A stretch of DNA of 54,396 bases from the NCBI RefSeq assembly GCF_000003605.2, contig NW_003138349.1:42968-97363 (forward strand), given 5' to 3'. The stretch is from Saccoglossus kowalevskii. Lineage: Eukaryota; Hemichordata; Enteropneusta; Harrimaniidae. Positions 1 to 12,125 of the stretch are shown piece after piece. Numbering within the stretch: the first letter of the stretch is position 1; each line of letters starts with the position of its first letter. The notes beneath the pieces were generated by a model. That model was not told the DNA's origin. It searched no databases and worked only from the letters and a program-made list of their open reading frames with translations. The position numbers and the translations under genes are program-made.

Positions 1-210
1 CATAGACTCATAAAAACCTTAGGAAAGGATAAAAAGGGTCATACAGAAAGAAATTTAAAAGCTATAATCTAAAAAGAAAAAACATATTCTAAAAATATAA
101 AACAAATCAAAAACAAATAGGAATAAAGACAATTTGCAACCAATGGTGAATACAGAATATAAATTGAACGAAATGTAACCTAATACACTGATAGTTGTTG
201 CTGTTTTGTT

Positions 211-757
211 TCATAGCTGTTTTAAGAAGACAGCTAAGGCTAGTGCTAGTGTATGATTTCCCATAATCAATATGAATTTATTCTGACTATTTTCTTTATC
301 AAAAATTTGAACTTTATTTTGTGCGGTCAGGAATGATTTGTCCTTATGGTGACTGTAAGCTGTACATTTCATTACAAAATGTTGCTCATCCTCAATTATA
401 TTTTGGCTGCACATATCACATGTTCTTTTATCCAGTGGCACATTATTATGTCTGTTTTTCTCAATTTTAAGGTCATGGTTGTTTGTCCTGAATTTAGAAA
501 TTAACTTTCTAAGACCATGGTTCTGCATATTAATTAGGTAATTTTCAATTTTTAAATCTTGTTTAAAAAGTCTGTATGTTCTTAGTTTGTTTTAGCCTGG
601 GTTTTCTATTATCATTATGCATTTCTAAAATCCATTGGTTCTCAAATAATTTGTTTATTTTTTTATGAATGAAGTCTAAATCTTTCTTATTTATTATTTC
701 ACTTGAGTTTACAATGATGACAACATCAACATGAGGGTTTCTACACTTGTAAACCAT
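211..757 (-). pseudogene. 3' end of a non-LTR (LINE-like) retrotransposon ORF
   Basis: The minus strand encodes the C-terminal tail typical of many invertebrate non-LTR reverse transcriptases. It begins with a conserved KLRTYRLFK-type stretch near 590-570, then KFRTNNHDLKIEK, then a zinc-binding CDMC...H...C cluster (CDMCSQNIIEDEQHFVMKC) at about 425-365. The upstream part (757-563) is in another frame, so a frameshift near 590 separates the two pieces. No polymerase or endonuclease domain is present here, so this is a 5'-truncated, dead copy. What is seen is the motif order; assignment to a LINE clade is not possible from this fragment. Some domesticated genes carry the same tail, which is the main alternative. 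Confidence 0.6.
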
Positions 758-1960
758 TTACTTTTTACATTCTTATTTGATAAGTAGGCTTCTCTTAATA
801 AGATGTTATCAGAGTTTGTTACCTGGTTGAAATACTTAAGTCGTTTCTTGACAGTCAATGGGGTACTTTCCTAGCTCACCATATTTGGAGAGACCAATAA
901 TGAACCGACAAAATTAAAGATGGACATGCAGTCCACGATGAAATCGTGTTGGAGGCGTGATTGACCTTCTAAAACAAACATGCATATTGTAAAGTCTTTT
1001 CACTGCGATAAGAAACGGACAATTGATTGAATCCAGGCTATGACGTCATAATGTAAACAATGCCGCCATCATGGCGTGATCGTACAAGTTCCATGTTCCT
1101 ATGGGGCGCAAATTGATGGTTGGATCAAAGACACTCATCGGCCACCTTGGGATACGAATACTCGCAAGTTTTATTCAGTAGACAGTGTGTAACCTTTGGT
1201 TGCCATTGAGAATCTATGGAAATGCTCTATGAATGCTCATAAAATAACTGTTTTTGTTCACCATGGAAATTGTATCATTCCATTTAGTTTTTTGGAAATC
1301 TAAATTCTTTTAATGTTCTTGGCCTAGAGAGAGAGACGCCCGGGGTCTTGGAAAAATGTACCAGACCGTCTGACCACCAGCTATCCCCGCCAGATATTCT
1401 AAAGTCCCTAGGTACAGAGTCCGAATTGACATGGCATGAGCCAGAAGTGTCTCTGTTGTCAAACGCGCCCGGAAGTACCACTGTCAGCACACCTTCTTCT
1501 TTCATTTGTAATCAATCTGTAGTTAAACTTAAGTTCATTCCGTGCACGATAAGGCCTCCTATTATGTATTGATTATATATTAAGACTATTAAGGATATTT
1601 GGTGTTAGGTTAAGAATTAAGTTAAGACTTTCAAGGCTATTGGGTTAGACCACAATTATATATTCTTTATATCGAAGACTAATTTAAATCTGGAGGCCAT
1701 TTCATAACGGATATGCAAAACTTTTCGTTTTCATCCAATAAAATATTGTCTGAAGCAGTTATGCGAGTGTTTCTAATATTTTTTTTGAAATACCCTCAAA
1801 AGCGCATAAGATGCCATTTCGGAAAGTTCAATTTCAAACATTTTCGGGGAAGCATGCCCCCGGACACCCCTGGGAGTCTTGCGCCTTCGGCGATCGTTGA
1901 GAGTTGAGAGTTAAAAGACCCCTATACAAAATCTTGGCTACGGACATGCAAACATAGGCA
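758..1960. other. Unassigned stretch with possible TE debris
   Basis: No recognisable gene. A locally GC-rich segment at 1284-1572 is open on both strands (73 codons minus, 74 codons plus) but matches no family I know. At about 1780-1940 lies the string type that begins with a mildly conserved GGAAGCATGCCCCCGGAC and ends near CTATACAAAATCTTGGCTAC, which recurs as dispersed repeat debris in marine invertebrate genomes; this is recognition from general experience and is not proven here. Confidence 0.3.
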
Positions 1961-2625
1961 TAGCTAGAAAATGGGTGACCTAAACTTGTACTTACTCATT
2001 GGTCAAAGTGTGGTAAACGTGAAATCTGCACTGTCCTGTGTACTGTATCTCTATTTGTCCAACTCAATATTATCGTTGAAGGTGCTTTAAATGGAGATCA
2101 ACACTTCGGTTCAATTTGTTATCTACAAAACGGAACACCCTTCTGCCAGTACATTGCCGATGAATAAATGAGTGAATGCTGGGGATTTGTCTTTAACATA
2201 TACTGCTATCAGTCAGCACACGTAGACCTGATGCAATCTTTGCCCCTAGCTGCAAGTGGAGTCAAGAGAGTCAAGGACACTCGGGGTAGATGAGGTAACA
2301 ACCGGTCTGTTGGTGGTTCATATATAAGATGTCGTGTATTTTATGTGTGAAAGGTAGCGTCAAAAAATTGTTTATACCCCAGTAAAATATATATCATTTT
2401 TTTTTCAAGTAATCAGTCCATGGGGTAAAGGTTTGGCGATTCCATACTATAGAGAGTCGCTGTTGCTGGCATTTTCTTAGGCTCGTAATAATTAAAATTA
2501 TCGTAAATAAATTAATATACTATAATACTATAATCCCAAGCCATGTATATCTAAGTTACATTATACCATTTCTAATTGTATACTGGACAGGAGGTCTTGT
2601 TTAAAAGTCCATGCCTCAAACAAAA
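1961..2625 (+). repeat. Dispersed repeat, part 1, inverted partner at 20710-21467
   Basis: This segment aligns, with many substitutions and indels, to the reverse complement of 20710-21467. Shared anchors in order include GTGGTAAACG, TCTGCCAGTAC, GAATAAATGAG, GTCAAGGACA, GTCCATGGGG(T/C)AAAGG, TTTGGCGA, ATCGTAAA(T/C)AAAT, AATCCCA and CTAAGTTACATTA. There is no sustained reading frame, so it looks like a non-coding mobile repeat or an old segmental duplication. The family is not identified. Confidence 0.7.
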
Positions 2626-2847
2626 ATTGACATTTGCGAGGAACCGCCAGCTGGTGGTAGTGCGTGAACCCTGACCCCACCTGAAAATGTTGGTGCATTT
2701 GTTAATAAAATTTATAGAACAATGTACGAGTGCAATAGTTCAGATACTTCACGACACAGAAGCCACCACCCGAGTGAGGGTCTATATCTGGGCAATTACA
2801 CGGCTGCAAGTACATTATTCTGCATACAACACGGCAACCAGGACGAT

Positions 2848-3124
2848 AACATAACATTGTAGATCCGCCCTATTGACCAGTCACATTTGAATTATCGGTT
2901 CGTTATCAGTGTTTACACTGTTGTGGACCTTGTTTCAATTGTTCAAATACAGTTACATACTAGGCTATCAAAGGTGAACAACTTACGTTGCCTAATCAGC
3001 TTATGAATATGCATTACTGCACCTTGAATGTGACACGGTACAAAATTCGACCACTAACATCGACTTATGAGATCAAAAGACAAGGTGTTTGCATTTGAAC
3101 GTCCATTCGCGAATTCGTGGCCTA
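2848..3124 (+). repeat. Dispersed repeat, part 2, inverted partner at 17593-17876
   Basis: The segment matches the reverse complement of 17593-17876. Anchors include GTTATCAGTGTTTA, ACATACTAGG, CAGCTTATGAATATGCAT, GACACGGTACAAAATT, GACCACTAACATCGACT and GCGAATT near GAATTCGTGG. It lies 220 bp downstream of part 1. In the inverted copy the two parts are separated by about 2.8 kb, so they probably belong to one repeat that was split there. Confidence 0.7.
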
Positions 3125-5990
3125 ACATATGTTATATCAAAGAAAAATAGCACTCCAAAATACCAAAATAAGTTTTAAAATCATAATTTTATTTTAGTGC
3201 AAATCTTTTGCTCATCGTACGTTAAAATTACAAATGAAAAGACAGGCTTGGCAAATTGCAAGACGAAATATGTTAGTCTCTATTATATACACTGTATATA
3301 TAAAATAGGTTTTAGAAATACAGTCCCTCACCCTTGGTTATTATCGCCTATTTTTGCATCCCTAATGTTGGTTTCTGGGCCGTCTCTAATAAATCTAATT
3401 TACTGAAGATTGGACGAAATCGGTCGTTTTTAGCCTTAACATATTTACTCCATTGTGAAAAAGAGTCGATTTTCAAAGACGCAGGTTGAATGTTTGGATC
3501 AGACGGTTCCTTTTGTTTCGAGTTCGTTGTGTGTCTGAATACGTTTTTTTCTAGTAAATACAGGACATATTGTACTCGAATATACCACTCGAAACAAATC
3601 AACAATCCTTTATTGGATTCTATATTCTCCCGTAGAGGTAGTCCTCGACTCTACAAAATGTTATAATGGTCATACCCCATAGTGGACGCGTCTTTCAGTC
3701 TAACAATGTTCGCAACAACATTCATCAGAACATTTGAAGATGAGATAAATAGAAACAAATACATGAAAACACATCACTTATGGCAATCGATAAAGATATA
3801 GCTGGTTTAAATATCTGTATTTAGTTTTCATATCAATGTAATAAATCTGAAATGGTGGTTCTTAATTTCTGTGTTAAAGTCATATCACTATTGTAGACGG
3901 CAACAGCCATAAAATTGTTATGGTTCTGTGGCTCTCTTGGTAACCGAAACTGAGTTTAATTTTTTTTTGTCTTTTAACAAATCTGGCATTTTCTTGGTCG
4001 CATTGACCAGCCAGACACTGACAAGTAAGAACACTGGCCTGGTCTAGAACAACACGGGACACGAGTATCACAGCTAGGTCTAGAAGATATAGATAGTGAA
4101 TATAGATAGTAACTATACAGCATTAATCAACGAAATTCACATTGCCTTCTTCAATTTTCGGACAAACTGGCATTTTTGCATGAGAACAAGAAAAAAGACT
4201 GGCAAGTACACAAACAAGCCGATTATCGATCCGCGCCGCTCAAAACAAAAACAAACAACACGTTTTTGGATGTTGTCATAGTACGACTCGAACGTGAAGC
4301 TAACGTCGCTTTATAACGAAAACTGGCCCCGTATAGGACGTTCGCAATGAGTATCCATTTTTTTGAGTCGCTTCAATTTATTGCTATCGTTATTGTTATT
4401 GCATTCACACAAGTTGAAACTTTAACTAGATTTTGATAAGATGACACACTTCTTATTTCCGACCGTTTTGCAATTGTATTTGCTCGATTTTTTTTATTGA
4501 GCATGGCATATACAGTTCATTGAAAGTTCAAGGTTGCATTGGGATTGAGGCTGATACAGTGTAACAATATCTGCGTCAGTGGTCTCTCGCCAGAGCGCAA
4601 ACTACCCCGAATAAAAAGCATGGTCATTTTAACACTGCTATTACATGACTGGTAGAAGTTAATACATTTGGCTTGAAGGTAAAGAAAAATCAGTTTTGGA
4701 GCTGTTGACATGGAAAAAATTGGCCAGGATTTCTTTTTTCCAGGTTTTACCACAATACTAGAGTGTTTGTGGCATGGAAAAAATGCTTTCGTTTGTCATG
4801 GTTATACGTTCTTTCACTAATATTTTTCGGGTATTAAAATTATCAAAATATCAAATGCAAGTACACATGCAAAGTAATCCCGATTTGTTAAAATGAGTCT
4901 AGATTTTGTGACACTATGTAATTGGTGGGGGAAATTGGGAAGCCAGTTATCAAAGACAATTAACAATTATATGAACATTAGTTGAACCATCTATTATTCA
5001 TAATCATGGCTAATGCCAGATAATGTGTGTGGATATCTATGTTGTGTTTCAGATAGAGATTCTGGGTCTGGAGTTTTATTCTGTGATGCATTCATTAGAA
5101 TGGAAAATATTGATAAGGACGCTTCGACTAACGGGTTGCGATTGGGAATGGTTGACTAATAAGCATACTATGAGGCCCAGAGCTCTGCTAGATGTCATTA
5201 TCCCAATCAACCTCATTAATATGGTTATTGGCTGATAGATATAATACTAATATGAGGGATTCTCTGGAATTGCAGTGTATATTACAATCCCTAGGTATGT
5301 TAAACGCTGGGACATCTCTAACTAAGACTCGCCTATGTTGACTACAAACATCAATGACCTAAAGAATATCAGTGTACGTAGGTGTTTATATATAGTGTCT
5401 CCCTTGATTTATGGTGAAGAAACCAGTACAATGTTTAGGGATACCACGGTGTCCCATCTTAGAGCTGGACTACTATCGCTTTGTACATAATTGTGAACAA
5501 CAGAGGTGCCAAAGCACAGACCGAACAAAAAAGTTGTATGCAACTTCTTGAAAACGTACTTCAACAGAAGTTAGCTCACTGGATACATTGGCACGTGTAA
5601 GTATGCATTCTTTAAGTCAGATACTGCATGGTAGCTTGTATACTAACCATTTTCAACGATTTTAGATTAGCAATGAAATACAACAGTAACATAAATACTA
5701 TCACATGATCCTTTTGGCACTATAAACAAGTTCAGTTGTATTGTCTTCACTTCCACTTGTCATTTTTGGCCATTCTTTCTGAGGTAGTCGTGAGGGAAAA
5801 GATTATAATAACTATGCTCCTCTACTGACAGTGCAAAAGACCAGTAATTGTATCCCACCCAATGGAGATGAAACTGGCATGTCTTGCAAGAGTGGCAGTA
5901 ATTTATGTGTATAATCAAGCAAGAAAACCTGCCCTGTGATATCTGCTTGGTGTTCATGATTGTGATTAAAATGAATGTGAGAATGTAAAA
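3125..5990. other. No gene recognised
   Basis: AT-rich sequence with only short, unconvincing open frames on both strands (all under about 90 codons, no family motif, no plausible exon set). I see no RNA gene or clear repeat here. DIRS-related sequence begins only near 5990. Confidence 0.4.
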
Positions 5991-6250
5991 TGGTATTTAC
6001 TGAAATTGGTGGCCGGATCCCACAATGCTGTGGCAAGACTCTGTATTCCCGAATTGTTGGTACAAAGAGTGTCAGTGCTAAGTGTGATGCTTTCCGTTCG
6101 AAGCAATTGATATGGCGACCCTGAATCCAATGCAGGAGCCATATTCCACGAACTTGTTCGTTCATTAGGTGCGCTCCCCAACCTGTGAGGTAGGCATCAA
6201 AGTCGTAGCCGTGGCTAGTAGGTTCAAGGGCAAGGCATCACTCGCTTGGT
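5990..6250 (-). pseudogene. DIRS RNase H N-terminal fragment (copy 1)
   Basis: Downstream of the RT on the minus strand are residues of the DIRS RNase H entry region: VRGIW, then HINCFERKA and LALTLFVPTIREYRVLP. This corresponds to the usual G-x-W...HIN-x-LE-x-xA...F-x-x-x-x-G-H-R-VL pattern. Homology ends at about 5995, before the TDNT catalytic block, so the domain is truncated. Sequence 5760-5990 beyond the break is unrelated to copies 2 and 3. Confidence 0.6.
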
Positions 6251-6900
6251 CCGAGAGTTACATGCCTATCCAGTTCATGTAGGTAAAACCAGTGTGACCA
6301 GTGCCTTGCACTATGGGGGTGTGCAGTGTAGCTTGGGGAACTACCCTGCAAACTGACGTCATCATCCCAATGATGCACATCAGTTCTCAAAGAGAAACAG
6401 AGGAAACGCTGACTAGACGTTTGTCGTGACTGCTTATTGCTAGGCAATGAACATGCAATTGACACACCAAGCTTGCCACTGTGTCGAACTCCAGAAACAC
6501 CAACTGACGTGTCAGGTGTGGATGGGACTTTTTTAGATTTACTGGAAAGCCTAATTGGTTAAGTAAATCCTGTGTTAGCCTTACCTGCTCAGCTGTAGCA
6601 ACCAGTCGTCTAGGTATGGGTTGATGTGTACCGAGAACTGATGCAGCTGCACCACCACCTGTTTTAACACTCTGGTGAACATGTATGGAGCCGTGCATAA
6701 CCCGAAGGGGAGCATACCGAATTTGAATACTTGGCCCAAATGAGCAAATCAAAGAAGTTGATGACTCGCTGGGTGCATAGATATGTGCAAGAAAGCATCG
6801 CTTAAGTCTAGCAAGGCTAATTGAAATAACACATGGAGAGTAAAACAGTGCTTAGTGTCTCCATGCGGAACCGATCGAGGAGCACATCCTGATTCAGTTT
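6250..6900 (-). pseudogene. DIRS reverse transcriptase fragment (copy 1)
   Basis: The minus strand shows the DIRS-type RT signature. The catalytic YLDD box is at 6616-6605 (HINPYLDDWLL in one frame). It is followed, after a frameshift, by LTQDLLNQLGFPVNLKKS and a LVFLEFD block (usually VFLGxxxD), at about 6590-6480. In DIRS elements this RT lies between gag and RNase H, as it does here. The catalytic aspartates are intact, but the frame shifts immediately after them. Confidence 0.75.
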
Positions 6901-6949
6901 GCTTAGATCCAGAACTGGAGGTCAGGCACCTGTGGCTTTGGAACTACAA

Positions 6950-8040
6950 ACTAGATGGATTTGACACAGAGATAACAGCAGAATTTTGTAACCATGTATC
7001 GCCACCTGGAGTGTCCAATGGTCGGTTACCCGCCGCTTCCTAGCCGGAATACACCAGTGCAATATGTGTACAACAGGGATATGTTGCCACATATCTGCTG
7101 AAGCGAGTGCAGTCATGGGTTTTAAGAGTTGAAAAGACCAGACCCTCCCCCCTCGCCGAACACTTGCCCTTCCCAAATGCTGCAAATAGAAGCATCTTGC
7201 TTCCCCGTGACCTTGAGATGATGAGGACCCACTGCCTATACCCTTCTTCCTCAGGGGGACTCTTCCCTCGCCAAGAGAATAAAGGCACTTGCCTGCTGAC
7301 TGATTCTGGTCAGTGGATGCCGACTACCAAGTGGCCGTTGCACTTCCTTTGCTTGGGTTCCCATTTACCTGCCCTTGGCAGCAGCCAACTGGCTGACGTA
7401 TTACACCTGTACAATCTGGTTGGCGGCTTTCCGAAGTTCTGAGACTGCACCCTAAATCTCCCCATCAAAGAAGAGGTCCAGTCTGTTTAACTGAGGCAGT
7501 GATGCACCCCATGACTCATAACGGCATCCAGCTACACAGAGGTGGCCCCTGCCAAGAGAGCCAGATGATACTGCAGGATATCATACATAACCATGCAATG
7601 TGACACTAACAATTGTGTCTGCTGGTCAAGGAGGCTGGTGCATTCCACCTCTGAGATTTTATAGTCCTGGAGATGCACAGTAATACGTTTCAGTGTGCAG
7701 GCCACAAAAAGTTAATGGGTCGAAACTCTCAGCACGTGGTGGACTGTTTCTGACTAAGATGCTGAGAAACTCGGCATTCCTCCATTGCCATCCTTCTTTA
7801 CCCGTCCCACTGAACAAAAGTTCACTGTACCTGGGTTTGGGGAAAGAGGCGGGGGATTCGGACGGGCGTGGCGTTTGGCTACGGACTTTGCTGGTTTCGG
7901 TACCAGACACCGCACTGATCAGATAGCTTTTTCAGCAACCTGCCAGACCCGGGGAGCCACACAGTCGAAGTTGCTTTGGATCAAGCCGCTTGGGATCAAA
8001 GATGAGGGTGTGAAGATCAGGTTACCAGTGCCATGATTTC
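6950..8040 (-). pseudogene. DIRS gag-like region, 3' part (copy 1)
   Basis: This region aligns to the gag-side region of copy 3 (36.8-37.2 kb); for instance 7968-8035 resembles 37108-37185. Several open frames exist on both strands (up to 111 codons), but none is continuous, and gag of DIRS elements is poorly conserved. The assignment rests on position upstream of RT and on the parallel in copy 3. The 5' half continues after the inserted Gypsy element at 12760. Confidence 0.5.
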
Positions 8041-8052
8041 AACTGAGATGCC

Positions 8053-8681
8053 TGTATATTTCCCGGGTTGAACTATTACCAAATAATGACACAAATGTAT
8101 CGGATAATATATTTTCATTTTATTTGTAGTACTTTAAATTAACCAATGAAATGGCCATAAATATATAAATGAATTTATACAACTCAAATATATAAATAAA
8201 TTTGCACTACAAAGATATGCTTTAAATACAGAAAATAATATGGTCCACTTATCGAATAAATGTCAAGTATATTCCAGTAGCTGGTTCGAATTGCGAATGA
8301 GTCTTCGCCACGTGGCCAGTCTTTGTTGTTTAACGAAACTGGTAGAGCGAATATCCTTCATCTTCATATTGTGTAAAGTACATATAGGGGCTTCAGCCGG
8401 CACTGATGAGTTTCGCGGACCCGAGGAACGACTTGAAACAGAAGACACTTAAAGAAAAGCTTTAAAATCATAAAGGAAATAAGAGGGAAAGAAACGAAAC
8501 TACTCACGTCGGCGTCAAAACCAATAGTGAGAGCAAAATCCAAGGCTTTTCTCATGCAAAGCATTGTGGACTTAAAAGCGCCACCAATGGTTCAAGCATA
8601 TTTAACCAGACACATGGGAGGGCGCTATTACATTTTATTCTTTTTGTAATATTGTATATTTAATTTAAGCCACACATAAAA
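8053..8681 (-). repeat. LTR (3' LTR of the nested Gypsy element)
   Basis: It starts at TGTATATTTCCCGGGTTG on the plus strand and ends near CACACATAAAA. Its outer 65 bp (ACTATTACCAAATAATGAC onward) are nearly identical to 12463-12527, and its inner part (AAGAGGGAAAGAAA to ACACATAA) matches 12550-12757. It is about 330 bp longer than the other LTR, which has an internal deletion equivalent to about 8122-8465. No clean target-site duplication is visible. Confidence 0.75.
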
Positions 8682-8861
8682 CCCTCACCCATAAAAGGAA
8701 AGATGGAAATCTCTAACATTTTCAGCTTTTCATATTCAAATTCTTGCAATATACGAAATTTATAATATTCATAATAATAATAAATACAAGTGAGCTATGA
8801 TCGGTGTATACCAGCACAGGATATAGTGTAAAGCACATATATACATGTTTTGAAGGCAATA

Positions 8862-9205
8862 TCAAAGATAAACATTCTTTTCCAATTGCGGAATAGTTTT
8901 TCTGGTGCTTATAAAATTAGAGAAATAATAAAAAGGATGATCAATTTTGTCTTCACCAAATTGCATGAGAATACCACCACAACCTACATCACTAGAATCT
9001 ACCATTAGTTTGAATTGTTTTTGGAAATCGGGCGTTATCAGTACAGGTGAACTCATTAGAATAGATTTCACTGCATGAAATGCATGTTCACACTGTTCTG
9101 ACCAAACAAATTTTGCTTCCTTTCTAAGCAAATCAATTAACGAACACGTTAACTCAGATTATTAACGATAATAGCAACCCAATTCAAGATATCGCAATAT
9201 CTCAC
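8862..9205 (-). pseudogene. Gypsy RT connection and RNase H start
   Basis: The minus strand has the RT thumb/connection remnant (EILRYLELGCYYR) and then ELTCSLIDLLRKEAKFVW, an SEQCEHAF-type helix, PVLITPDFQKQFKLMVDSSD (RNase H first Asp block), and IDHPFYYFSNF. An 89-codon frame (9131-8862) is open, but the domain ends before the remaining RNase H motifs. The 3' LTR begins about 180 bp further on. Confidence 0.75.
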
Positions 9206-9209
9206 GTCT

Positions 9210-10440
9210 ATTAGTAAGTAAGCAGTAAGTAATTAAAAACTAAATGCAAATATCTATTCGCATGAAAAACAAATATTATGGTTAAATGCTGTTTTCTTAC
9301 TATAAAAGGGTAAACCCGCCGAAAACGCGTCGAGTAAGTTCAGTAAATCAAAAACAAAATGGCGTCCGTAAAAAGATTCTCATCGGGGCAATAAAAAGTC
9401 TTCCTATTCAATTCCTGGCAGTGCCAAAGAATTTATACTACACGATGTCATTCTTGAACTACATTCAAAATATATGCTTGAAAACAAAAATAATGGCACG
9501 AAAATTCGAATGACAATGAATTGGCGAGAAAAGGTGAACGGAAAAAGTATACTTAAACTGTATATACTATAAAAAAACAAGTACAATAAACCGATCCACC
9601 AACTACAACTAAGTTTAAGCTATCTAATAAATGACAAAAAAACATCGATCTTTCTAAAACACACGACGAATAGAAGGAACCAACATATCAGTGTTGTTAG
9701 AATTGTTCCAAGTTGCGATCGCTGACAGAGTACCTCAAATGTAAGTGCGATATTCACGAATAATAATGTCAATATTTCACTATACACGGTAACTTTTTAA
9801 GAGACTATGCTTTGCGGAAAGCCATAGACAATAGACACCAGATGAGATTTCGTTCATATTAAACTCGCTTTTTACATACACACTTCAGCAGACTATCAAA
9901 CATTAACCGGAATAATAAATGTATATTAACAGTCTTTATTATTCATAACATCGTAACTACGCAACTTTGATAAAACGCTGGATCGGCGTACGCAGTTCCC
10001 AAAGTAAAAAATCATTACGTCCGCATTCTACAAATATTCAAAGCTATAATTAGAGTAACAATGTGATTGTATATCGCCGTAATTCATTGAATCGTAACTA
10101 CGCAACTTTGAAAGTTTGATAAAACGCGGTACACAGTTTCCAAAGTATAAAATATACGATTCCGTTAACTTGGACGCACTAGGACTAAAAACAAATTGGA
10201 ATTACCTAACAAGACAGGAATTTCGTCACCCTGAACTTTGATTCAATTTCTATTAATTTTCCAAACACAGGCAGTTACATTTTCTAGTTGAATTTGCTCG
10301 TATTCGAACAGAAAAAATGACGTTTCCGGGAGACCTAATTAAAAGGTAAATAGGGAAATCGGCGGAGCTCCTTGGAACTCCCCAGACTCTCCGGAGCTCA
10401 GCGGGTACCGGGCCGGAAACCGCTGGTTTGATTTTGATCA
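9210..10440. mobile_element. Foreign insert inside the Gypsy RT
   Basis: About 1.2 kb of sequence with no RT or RNase H similarity separates the RT N-terminal part from its C-terminal connection (TNRREILRYLELGCYYR, about 9207-9158, minus). It replaces the roughly 110 codons expected there. It contains a diverged direct repeat (about 9948-10015 and 10090-10155; shared start ATCGTAACTACGCAACTTTG). I cannot see clear terminal inverted repeats, so its class is unknown. It could also be a gene-conversion or deletion scar. Confidence 0.45.
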
Positions 10441-10810
10441 CCTCTCTAAATGATTTACAGAATGCAGAAATATTTTTGGCATGATCATTGAGTGGTATTT
10501 GCCAATAACCTTTCAGAAGATCAAATTTGCTTATAGATTTTACAGTGCCAATACTGTTAATGCAATCGTCAATTCTAGATACGGGATACCGCTCTCATAG
10601 TGGCCACAAGACAATAAGAACCGTCAGGCTTAGACACTAATAAACACGGAGAACTCCATTCACTATTACTATGTTCAATGATATAATTTTCAAGTATATA
10701 TGTAATTCCATCTTTTCCATTTTCAAAGGATTCACTCTATATGAATGTTTCTTAATCGGTTTTGTGTCACCAACCTCAATGTCATGTGTGTCTTGGAACA
10801 ATTGTTTTCA
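10440..10810 (-). pseudogene. Gypsy reverse transcriptase, N-terminal part
   Basis: The minus strand shows the RT entry region: HDIEVGDTKPIKKHSYRVNP (10785-10725), then EWSSPCLLVSKPDGSY (10660-10610), then SKFDLLKGYWQIPLND (10530-10480). Homology stops at about 10440, before the YxDD active-site segment, which is missing from the element. Stops and frameshifts are present. Confidence 0.75.
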
Positions 10811-10844
10811 CTTCATAACACTATTTATAATCAACTGTCGTTGT

Positions 10845-11940
10845 TCAGTTTAGTTTTATATCATATTCTCTATATCCAACCTCTTTGTGCCTATTAATTT
10901 CTTCTATAATTACTCCTGGTCTTCCATACAGGTTTAAAAAACCAACTGTCCTTACCACATCATTGGGTTTAATTTTACTATCATCGTCAACAGTTTTACG
11001 ATCAATATAACCTTTATGCATATTAATATGATATAATTGCTTGTTTTTCCTGCTATCGGGTGTTTTAACAATATAATTTACATCACTATATTTGGTTTCA
11101 ATTACATAAGGTTCATGATATCGGGCCTGAAGTGCATGTCCTGAATTGGAAATAGCACCAAAACTGATCACCTGGTTTAAATTCTTTAAACCTTGCATTT
11201 CTGTCTTACCAATATTTCATCTTGTTCCGTATTGTTTTGCAATTACAGTTGCCTTATCAACGTATGTTTGAAATTAGATATATAAGTAACATCATTCTGT
11301 TTGCTTAGCCACTTCACGTACAGTGTGCCCAAAAATAAACTCAAAGGGACTAGAACCTAAAGCATCCCTCACCACAAAAATAAGAAATGTATATCTTCAT
11401 TCCAATCTCTCTGAAATTTCAAACAATGGGTTCTAATCATATTCTTTAATGTTTGATGGACCCTTTCCAAGCACCCTTGGGATTCTTGATGATATGCACT
11501 TGAAATAGACCTTTAGTGAAATTGAACCCCTGGTCTGATTGAATACATTTAGGAAATCCAAATAAGTAAAGAACTTTGCTGAAACTGTAATCATTGTTTT
11601 TGTTTTTATATTACGCATGGGTATTGCTGCTGGAAAGCGAGTGAATGCACACATAATTGTTAAAATATATTCATTAGCAGAAGAAGACCGGGGAAGAGGA
11701 CCAACACGATTGATGATCACATGTGAATATGGTTCATCAAAGGCTGGGATAGGCTTCAAAGGAGCTGCTGATATCTTTGGTTAGGCTTGCCAACAATCTG
11801 ACATACATGCATGAATTGCAGTATAAAAAACATCCCTTTTAAGTGTGGGCCACCAAAGTGTCTCAAAATACGTTCATGCGTTTTCTTAATTCCCAAATGA
11901 CAGTACAGACAGACATAGTCGAGTATGCATCTCAACAAAC
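10845..11940 (-). pseudogene. Gypsy integrase (broken)
   Basis: In order on the minus strand: the HHCC zinc-binding region, with CHLGIKKTHERILRHF and CQIVGKPNQ (11890-11780); the catalytic core start, PLPRSSSANEYILTIMCAFT with AIPMR (11710-11620); ALGSSPFEFIFGHTVREV (about 11360-11305); and a C-terminal ALQARYHEPYVIETKYSD...YHINMHKGY block (11140-11000). Several frameshifts separate these pieces, and the catalytic core around the second Asp is scrambled. This is a non-functional copy. Its position upstream of RT defines the Gmr1-like order. Confidence 0.8.
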
Positions 11941-11944
11941 TGGC

Positions 11945-12125
11945 ACTGAACCAATAATGGCCACGACTCCGTGGGCCACTTTAAACTGGTAGCTATTTTT
12001 TTTTTAAAAAGAACAAAAAACAATTAACAACTTCATGTTCTTCAAACTTGGGTACAAGTCTCATACTCATAGTGAGGTCAAAATATGAAGCATCCTTAGT
12101 AATGCCCAGCCTATTAAGTTGTTTA
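11945..12125 (-). pseudogene. Gypsy gag remnant
   Basis: The minus strand encodes FDLTMSMRLVPKFEEHEV followed by hydrophobic residues and then WPTESWPLLVQ. This resembles the N-terminal part of many invertebrate retroelement Gag proteins (R-x-V-P-x-F...E-V...W-P...W-x-x-L-L-Q). It ends abruptly and integrase coding follows at once, so the rest of gag and the protease are deleted. Confidence 0.55.

Noticed and set aside
7107-7442. 111-codon plus-strand frame as a gene
   Set aside because: It is antisense to the DIRS gag/RT boundary and is not conserved in copy 3.
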